From positions 1 through 9,292 of the forward strand of contig CAZZCN010000099.1 in the NCBI GenBank assembly GCA_964652975.1: a stretch of DNA of 9,292 nt, given 5' to 3'. This document shows positions 5,636-9,292 of the stretch, piece after piece. Position numbers and translations under genes: made by a program. The notes beneath the pieces were generated by a model. That model searched no databases and was not told the origin of the DNA. It saw nothing but the letters and a program-made list of their open reading frames with translations. Positions within the stretch are counted from its first letter, which is position 1, and every line of letters starts with the position of its first letter. This DNA comes from CAZZCN01 sp964652975. Lineage in GTDB: Bacteria > Bacillota > Clostridia > Saccharofermentanales > UBA5734.

Positions 5636-6493
5636 ATGAATAAAGATTTTAATAATCTCACAGCAACATTTAAAAGCTCAATTAAGACGTGGGATTATTT
5701 TGTAAATTGGAAGAAAGTATTTTCTAATAGTTCCGATTTAGAAATTTCACTAAACAAACTCAATTATTTGTTAGGTAAAGAAAATCTTGAGGAGGAGTTT
5801 AATCATTTGTATAGATCAAATACTGACATTATTAAAGCATTGCCTGTACTTTTGGCTGTACGAGAAAATAAGCTTGAAGTTTTTGATAAAACTACAAAAG
5901 ACACAGAGCTCTTTGATTTTTCTGGGAAAGAGCGAAATGAAAGTAAGTATTTTGAATTTTTATTGAAATCTGGACTTGCTCGATTATTTCAGAAAGATGG
6001 GATTAAAAATCTTGTAGATTATGTAATGGGTGTTGAAGTTGGTTTAGATAGTAATGGTCGTAAAAATCGCGGCGGAATTTTGATGGAGGAAATTGTTGGT
6101 ACATTTATAATCGAATTTTGTAAAAAGAATGGGTATGAGTATATGTCACAAGCGCGATCGACTAATATTAAAATTAAATGGGGTATCGATGTCAAGGTTG
6201 ATAAATCGGAACGTAGTTTTGATTTTGCAATTTATAATCCTGTAAACAAAAAGATTAAATTATTTGAAGCAAATTTTTATAATGGAGGCGGGTCAAAGCT
6301 TAAGGCTGTTTGTGGAGAATTTAAAAGTCTTTACTCTGAGCTTAAAGCACAGGATATCGATTTTATTTGGATAACAGATGGTTTGGGCTGGCATTCAGCA
6401 AAGAGACCGCTTGAAGAAACATATATTCATAATGAGTATGTGTTTAATCTTGCGATGCTTGAGTCAGGTGTTTTGAGTGATCTTAAATGGTAA
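5636..6493 (+). CDS. DpnII-type restriction endonuclease (GATC, unmethylated)
   Basis: Cuts unmethylated GATC in double-stranded DNA. At 285 residues it is close to DpnII (about 288). Diagnostic segments are NRGGILMEEIV (144-154) and the PD-(D/E)XK-like catalytic region: Asp196 in SFDFAIYN, then FEANFYNGGGSKL (210-222), where Glu211 and Asn213 stand in the ExN arrangement of DpnII and MboI. LKAVCGEF and WITDGLGW follow, as in the family. No frameshift or missing catalytic residue is seen, so it looks functional. It is probably translated by coupling, since only 5 bp separate it from the methylase stop and no ribosome binding site is visible. Gene order here is methylase, nuclease, second methylase, unlike the pneumococcal dpnM-dpnA-dpnB order. 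Confidence 0.95.
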   Translation: MNKDFNNLTATFKSSIKTWDYFVNWKKVFSNSSDLEISLNKLNYLLGKENLEEEFNHLYRSNTDIIKALPVLLAVRENKLEVFDKTTKDTELFDFSGKERNESKYFEFLLKSGLARLFQKDGIKNLVDYVMGVEVGLDSNGRKNRGGILMEEIVGTFIIEFCKKNGYEYMSQARSTNIKIKWGIDVKVDKSERSFDFAIYNPVNKKIKLFEANFYNGGGSKLKAVCGEFKSLYSELKAQDIDFIWITDGLGWHSAKRPLEETYIHNEYVFNLAMLESGVLSDLKW

Positions 6494-6497
6494 CTGC

Positions 6498-7262
6498 ATG
6501 AATGTGATTAAAAAAAAGGAGTTTAAATTACATCCTGAAGAATTTGAATTAGAATGTACGACTGTTTGGGCGTTTCCCCGAAGAGGCAATTGGGCAACAC
6601 ACAAATCCGATTGGAGAGGTAATTGGGCACCTGAGGTTGTACGAAATCTTCTTTTGAGATATTCAAAAGAAGGGGATGTTGTTTTAGATTCCATGATTGG
6701 TGGCGGCACGACTGCAATCGAGGCGAAGATACTAAGTCGAAATATTATTTGTTCCGATGTTAACGAAAATGCTTTAGAAAGAACAAAAAGTGCTCTTAAT
6801 TTTGATGTGGATAATAAGTCTTGGCAAAAAATTTATAAATGGGATTCGCGTAAACTTGATAAACTCAAGGACAAGAGTATTGATTTTATTCTTACACACC
6901 CACCTTACGCAGATATAATTAAGTATAGTGAGGGTCTGATAAAGGAGGATATATCAGGTATTCACGAAATTGATGCATTTGCTGATGAGATGGAAAAAGT
7001 AGCGAAAGAATTTTATCGTATATTAAAACCGGGTCACTTTTGTGCGATTTTAATGGGTGATACACGAAGAAATAAAATGTATCAACCGCTTGCCTATAAG
7101 GTGATGGATAGATTTTTAAGATCAGGTTTTGAATTAAAAGAGGATATTATCAAAAGACAGTTTAATTGTAAGGCAACTGGTTTTTGGGTGAATAAATCAA
7201 AAGAGGCAAATTTTCTACTGATTATGCATGAGCACTTATTTATTTTTCAAAAAACCATGTAA
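6498..7262 (+). CDS. Second DNA methyltransferase (N4/N6 amino type), not DpnA-like
   Basis: An amino-type DNA methylase of 254 residues. The N-terminal TTVWAFPRRGNW..HKSDWRGNWAPEVVRN region (21-50) is typical of a family in which motif I follows directly (VVLDSMIGGGTTAIEAK, 61-77). Catalytic motif IV is THPPY (133-137), and GDTRR (187-191) follows. This order (I before IV) and the His in place of Asp, Asn or Ser at the first motif IV position differ from DpnA, whose DPPY precedes motif I, so this is a replacement rather than an orthologue. An in-frame GTG at 6477 overlaps the nuclease gene, but ATG 6498, 4 nt after its stop, is preferred. No Shine-Dalgarno sequence. It may add single-strand or hemimethylated protection, or methylate a different site. 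Specificity cannot be read from sequence. Confidence 0.88.
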   Translation: MNVIKKKEFKLHPEEFELECTTVWAFPRRGNWATHKSDWRGNWAPEVVRNLLLRYSKEGDVVLDSMIGGGTTAIEAKILSRNIICSDVNENALERTKSALNFDVDNKSWQKIYKWDSRKLDKLKDKSIDFILTHPPYADIIKYSEGLIKEDISGIHEIDAFADEMEKVAKEFYRILKPGHFCAILMGDTRRNKMYQPLAYKVMDRFLRSGFELKEDIIKRQFNCKATGFWVNKSKEANFLLIMHEHLFIFQKTM

Positions 7263-7280
7263 TGTCATCAACAACATATA

Positions 7281-7309
7281 TTGACATAAACAGACGGTAG
7301 AATTATAAT
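7281..7309 (+). promoter_or_regulatory. Perfect consensus promoter for the leader RNA and AIPR-like gene
   Basis: TTGACA (7281-7286), a 17-nt spacer and TATAAT (7304-7309) match the housekeeping sigma factor consensus exactly, the only perfect promoter in the window. Transcription should begin near 7316, just 18 nt after the preceding methylase stop at the -35 side. The strength suggests that control is exerted downstream, through the structured leader. Confidence 0.88.
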
Positions 7310-7315
7310 TATTTT

Positions 7316-7459
7316 GTTAGAGATGCCTCGCACTCCAACCGCCGGTAGCGTAAGCTTCGGTGGCCGTAGGGATAAACCTCGGCACAAGCGTTTAGCAAAA
7401 GCTGACGACTGGATGTATTTCCATAATGCAGTTTTCCTAAACGCGCCACGGGGCGCGTT
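7316..7459 (+). ncRNA. Unidentified structured RNA leader (candidate riboswitch, attenuator or small RNA)
   Basis: About 145 nt between the promoter and the AIPR-like gene hold several stems. Hairpin A pairs 7339-7344 with 7358-7363 and is capped by AGC/GCT and a GTAA (GNRA) tetraloop. Hairpin B pairs 7364-7366 and 7368-7370 with 7377-7382, loop GATAAA. A long arm pairs 7388-7395 with 7437-7444 (8 bp, perfect), continues as 7397-7404 with 7429-7435, and ends in TGGA/TCCA (7410-7413, 7420-7423). A GC-rich hairpin pairs 7440-7447 with 7452-7459, loop ACGG. The last hairpin and the long arm compete for 7440-7444. TGCC 7324-7327 can pair with GGCA 7381-7384 to close A and B. This region is far more GC-rich than its AT-rich flanks. 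I know no riboswitch family with this layout. Confidence 0.72.
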
Positions 7460-7466
7460 ATTAAAT
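7440..7466 (+). terminator. GC-rich hairpin at the end of the leader RNA
   Basis: A perfect 8-bp stem (7440-7447 with 7452-7459) closed by ACGG, followed by an interrupted T tract (TTATTAAATT). It is weaker than the other terminators here because the T run is broken, so it may act as a partial attenuator, as the 3' end of a separate small RNA, or as a block close to the ribosome binding site at 7471-7474. Confidence 0.5.
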
Positions 7467-7479
7467 TAATAGGAAAATT

Positions 7480-8691
7480 ATGAATAATTCTTCAACGTTA
7501 ATAAAGTTTCCGGTTGTTTCATTTCGAAAGATTAGTACGCCTTCGGAAGATAAAATAGGAAAAACTTATATAGCAGTAGTTAGTGTAAAGGATCTTCCAA
7601 AGGAGTTTGATAATTGGCGTGCACTCAATCCACGGGATCCAAAATTAACTTCAGGTGTCGCAAAAAAAATTTTTGAGACTCTACAGAATCAGCCCGATCT
7701 TTTTTTGCTAAAGAATCGTGGTATTACTATTCTTGTGGACAAAACTGATTTCGATAATCATTCGAATCTTCTGAAGGTGGAAATGGTTGACGAAACTAAA
7801 CATGGTTTATTAGATGGCGGTCATACTTTTCGAGTGATACGTAGTTTTATTGATGCGTTAAATCCTGAAGAATTGGTTGATGTTAATGCAATGGTGAAAT
7901 TAGAAATTCTCGAAGGTGTCCGAGATCGTAATGATGTTGTTGGAATTGTTGAGGCTAGGAACACCTCAACGCAGGTTAAAGAGCAGGGGATTGAAGACTT
8001 ATTAGGTACATTTGATGTTATAAAGGAAGTATTGAAAGGAAAGTCGTATGAAAGTCGCGTTGCTTATAAAGAATATGAACTTCTTGAAGATGGAAGTAAA
8101 AAAGATATCGATATAAAGGAAATTCTTTCCTACCTTGTTTGTTTTGACGTAGAAAGCTTCGATAGTATCAAACATCCAATTAAGGCTTATTCGACAAGAG
8201 CATTGCTGGTCGATCACTTTAGTGCACGAAAAAAAGAGATGGAAAAATATGTGCGTCTTTTACCTGAAATTCTTGAACTTCGAGATGAGATATATTTTGA
8301 ACTACCAGATGCTTATAATAAAAGTGCTAACGAAGAAACAGGCGGCAAATTTGGAAAGCTAACTGGTGTTACTGATACGTCAAGCAAGAAAAAGATGGAG
8401 GATGTTTTATTGGATTTTTCCAATAAGAAATCACATTATCGAATTCCTAGCGGGTTTATTTATCCAATTCTTGCAAGCTTTCGGAATCTAGTTGGAATAA
8501 GAGAAAATAGGTGTTATTGGAAGACTGATCCAATTAGGTTATTTGGTGATATTAAATTTGAATTAGCCGCGCGTATCGGAGGTCAGGCAAAAGCAACTCG
8601 GAATCCGAATCAATTAGGAAAAGATGTAAATGCTTGGCAAAGCTGTTACGATGCGGTTGCGCTCGAAGTGTTGCGACGGCATCTTGATTAG
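7480..8691 (+). CDS. AIPR/DGQHR-like protein, probable phage-defence factor
   Basis: A 403-residue cytosolic protein. Its central pattern resembles the AIPR (abortive infection phage resistance) and DGQHR families: FLLKNRGITILV (75-86) corresponds to the conserved N-x-GIT segment, GLLDGGHTFRVIRSF (109-123) to the NGxQT or DGxHR motif, and EARNTSTQVKEQGIEDLLG (158-176) to the Asn-rich helix that follows. The rest is mixed alpha/beta without a motif I recognise, and no nuclease signature is evident. Biochemical function unknown. The start is secure: AGGA at 7471-7474 is 5 nt from the ATG, one of the few genes here with a Shine-Dalgarno sequence. It has its own perfect promoter, structured leader and terminator, so it is separately regulated beside the restriction-modification operon. 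Confidence 0.78.
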   Translation: MNNSSTLIKFPVVSFRKISTPSEDKIGKTYIAVVSVKDLPKEFDNWRALNPRDPKLTSGVAKKIFETLQNQPDLFLLKNRGITILVDKTDFDNHSNLLKVEMVDETKHGLLDGGHTFRVIRSFIDALNPEELVDVNAMVKLEILEGVRDRNDVVGIVEARNTSTQVKEQGIEDLLGTFDVIKEVLKGKSYESRVAYKEYELLEDGSKKDIDIKEILSYLVCFDVESFDSIKHPIKAYSTRALLVDHFSARKKEMEKYVRLLPEILELRDEIYFELPDAYNKSANEETGGKFGKLTGVTDTSSKKKMEDVLLDFSNKKSHYRIPSGFIYPILASFRNLVGIRENRCYWKTDPIRLFGDIKFELAARIGGQAKATRNPNQLGKDVNAWQSCYDAVALEVLRRHLD

Positions 8692-8718
8692 CGTTGGATT
8701 GATTAGGAAAGTTAAACG

Positions 8719-8749
8719 AAACTCCCTGGCCTTATGGCTGGGGAGTTTT
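8719..8749 (+). terminator. Terminator of the AIPR-like gene
   Basis: A 13-bp stem (8719-8731 with 8736-8748), with two wobble pairs in the middle and a TTAT loop, runs into TTTTGTATTTTG. It begins 28 nt after the stop codon. It closes the defence segment. Confidence 0.88.
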
Positions 8750-8822
8750 GTATTTTGTCGCGGAAAATCCCGAACAAGAATAGTCATTCTATAGGTATTC
8801 GAGAATCGCTTTTTGATAAAAT

Positions 8823-9123
8823 ATGAAAAAAATTAACAGCAGATATCATCAAAAATTGGATGAGAAGCCGAAGCATGATAGAATACTTGGGTTTTTGGGA
8901 GAAAATTAATAATCCAAAGTTTAACCTGGTCGAATTCGACCCGTTTAAAAATGAGACTGGTTCGAAGAGCTTTGCACTATCTCCTCATAAGTGGATTGAG
9001 ACAACAGGAGCTATTGGGTTGATATCTAAGGCGGGGCGATATGGTGGTGGCATTTTAAAACGACTTTGCCCACGCCTTGTGGGCGTGGGCTATGAGCGAT
9101 TTCACTCCATTCTCATAATTTAA
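8823..9123 (+). pseudogene. KilA-N domain remnant, broken at both ends
   Basis: The longest open stretch (8860-9123, 87 residues) contains a clear partial KilA-N domain: MIEYLGFWEKINNPKFN (6-22), then VEFDPFKNE, SFALSPHKWIETTGAIG (37-53) and ISKAGRYGG (55-63). KilA-N is a phage and large-virus DNA-binding domain, here of the bacterial type whose normal continuation is about TYAHKDIAFEF. The match stops at about 9051, and the remaining residues are translated hairpin sequence. Upstream, the same frame reads LTADIIKNWMRSR from 8833, which is also KilA-N-like but is cut by TGA at 8824. ATG 8823 followed by seven A residues would read into this frame if one A were missing, so an A-run slip is likely. 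The N-terminal part of the domain is also absent. Treat as a decayed phage-type gene. Confidence 0.78.
9068..9090. repeat. GC-rich 9-bp hairpin, possible mobile-element end
   Basis: GCCCACGCC (9068-9076) and GGCGTGGGC (9082-9090) form a perfect 9-bp stem with a TTGTG loop in AT-rich surroundings. It begins about 17 bp after the KilA-N similarity is lost. No T run follows, so it is not a terminator. Subterminal hairpins of this kind are seen in IS200/IS605-type and REP-like elements, but no transposase or second end is visible in the window. Confidence 0.5.
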
Positions 9124-9292
9124 CAAAGCACGAACTATAGTAACTGTAATATTTTATTTAAAAGCTGTCAAGTATTGTGAAGGGGAGAATGTGGTGATTT
9201 TTGGGTGAAGCGGGTGTGTTATTGCTAACATTCGCATTAGTTTTCCACAATCCATACCCTTGACAAAATAATTTAGATAAGTCACCCGGTGT

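Noticed and set aside
7388..7444. Integron attC site or retron RNA suggested by the long imperfect hairpin
   Set aside because: The attC core (RYYYAAC/GTTRRRY) does not fit, and no integrase or reverse transcriptase is encoded nearby.
7440..7459. Guanidine-II (mini-ykkC) riboswitch because of the ACGG hairpin loop
   Set aside because: That motif needs two hairpins with ACGR loops; only one such loop is present here, and the downstream gene is not a guanidine carboxylase or exporter.
9260..9288. TTGACA near the right edge as a promoter
   Set aside because: No acceptable -10 hexamer lies 16-18 nt downstream, and the sequence ends before any gene can be seen.
1..9292. CRISPR array, tRNA or rRNA genes
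   Set aside because: No regularly spaced direct repeats, cloverleaf with a TTCGA-type T arm, or conserved rRNA segments were found on either strand by eye.

Overview
The window looks like a piece of a small, host-dependent or ultra-small bacterial genome, most likely from the Candidatus Patescibacteria (CPR) radiation. This is an inference. It rests on the very short S-adenosylmethionine (SAM) synthetase (314 residues from its proper start), a divergent FtsZ-like protein, short intergenic gaps, several genes without a Shine-Dalgarno sequence, and repeated extended -10 promoters of the form TGNTACA(A/C)(T/G).

Layout. (1) Positions 36-959 hold a terminator from an upstream gene, then a two-gene operon of short paralogous helical proteins, with its own promoter and terminator. 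(2) Positions 967-2089 hold a SAM-I (S-box) riboswitch with a complete antiterminator/terminator platform, driving metK. (3) Positions 2118-3073 hold a DUF2268-type putative zinc protease that converges with a small coiled-coil gene on the minus strand. (4) Positions 3171-4480 hold a probable two-gene unit: an FtsZ-family protein that has lost its phosphate-binding loops but keeps the T7 loop, and an orphan FtsK-gamma-like winged-helix protein. (5) Positions 4555-7262 hold an AT-rich DpnII-type restriction-modification module: a Dam-family adenine methylase, a DpnII-type GATC endonuclease, and a second methylase of a family different from DpnA. (6) Positions 7281-8750 hold a perfect consensus promoter, a roughly 145-nt structured RNA leader with two mutually exclusive stems, an AIPR/DGQHR-like phage-resistance-type gene and a strong terminator. 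(7) Positions 8823-9123 hold a KilA-N domain remnant broken at both ends, followed by a 9-bp GC-rich hairpin that looks like a small mobile-element end. Positions 9124-9292 hold nothing I can call except an isolated TTGACA.

How it fits together. The first half looks like resident genome (higher GC, metabolic and cell-division-like genes). From about 4180 onward the composition becomes clearly AT-rich, and the content is a defence island with a phage-type gene remnant, suggesting horizontal acquisition. SAM made by MetK is the methyl donor for both methylases, but the riboswitch controls only metK. The two items most worth following up are the unidentified structured RNA upstream of the AIPR-like gene and the pair formed by a nucleotide-site-degenerate FtsZ and an orphan FtsK-gamma domain.
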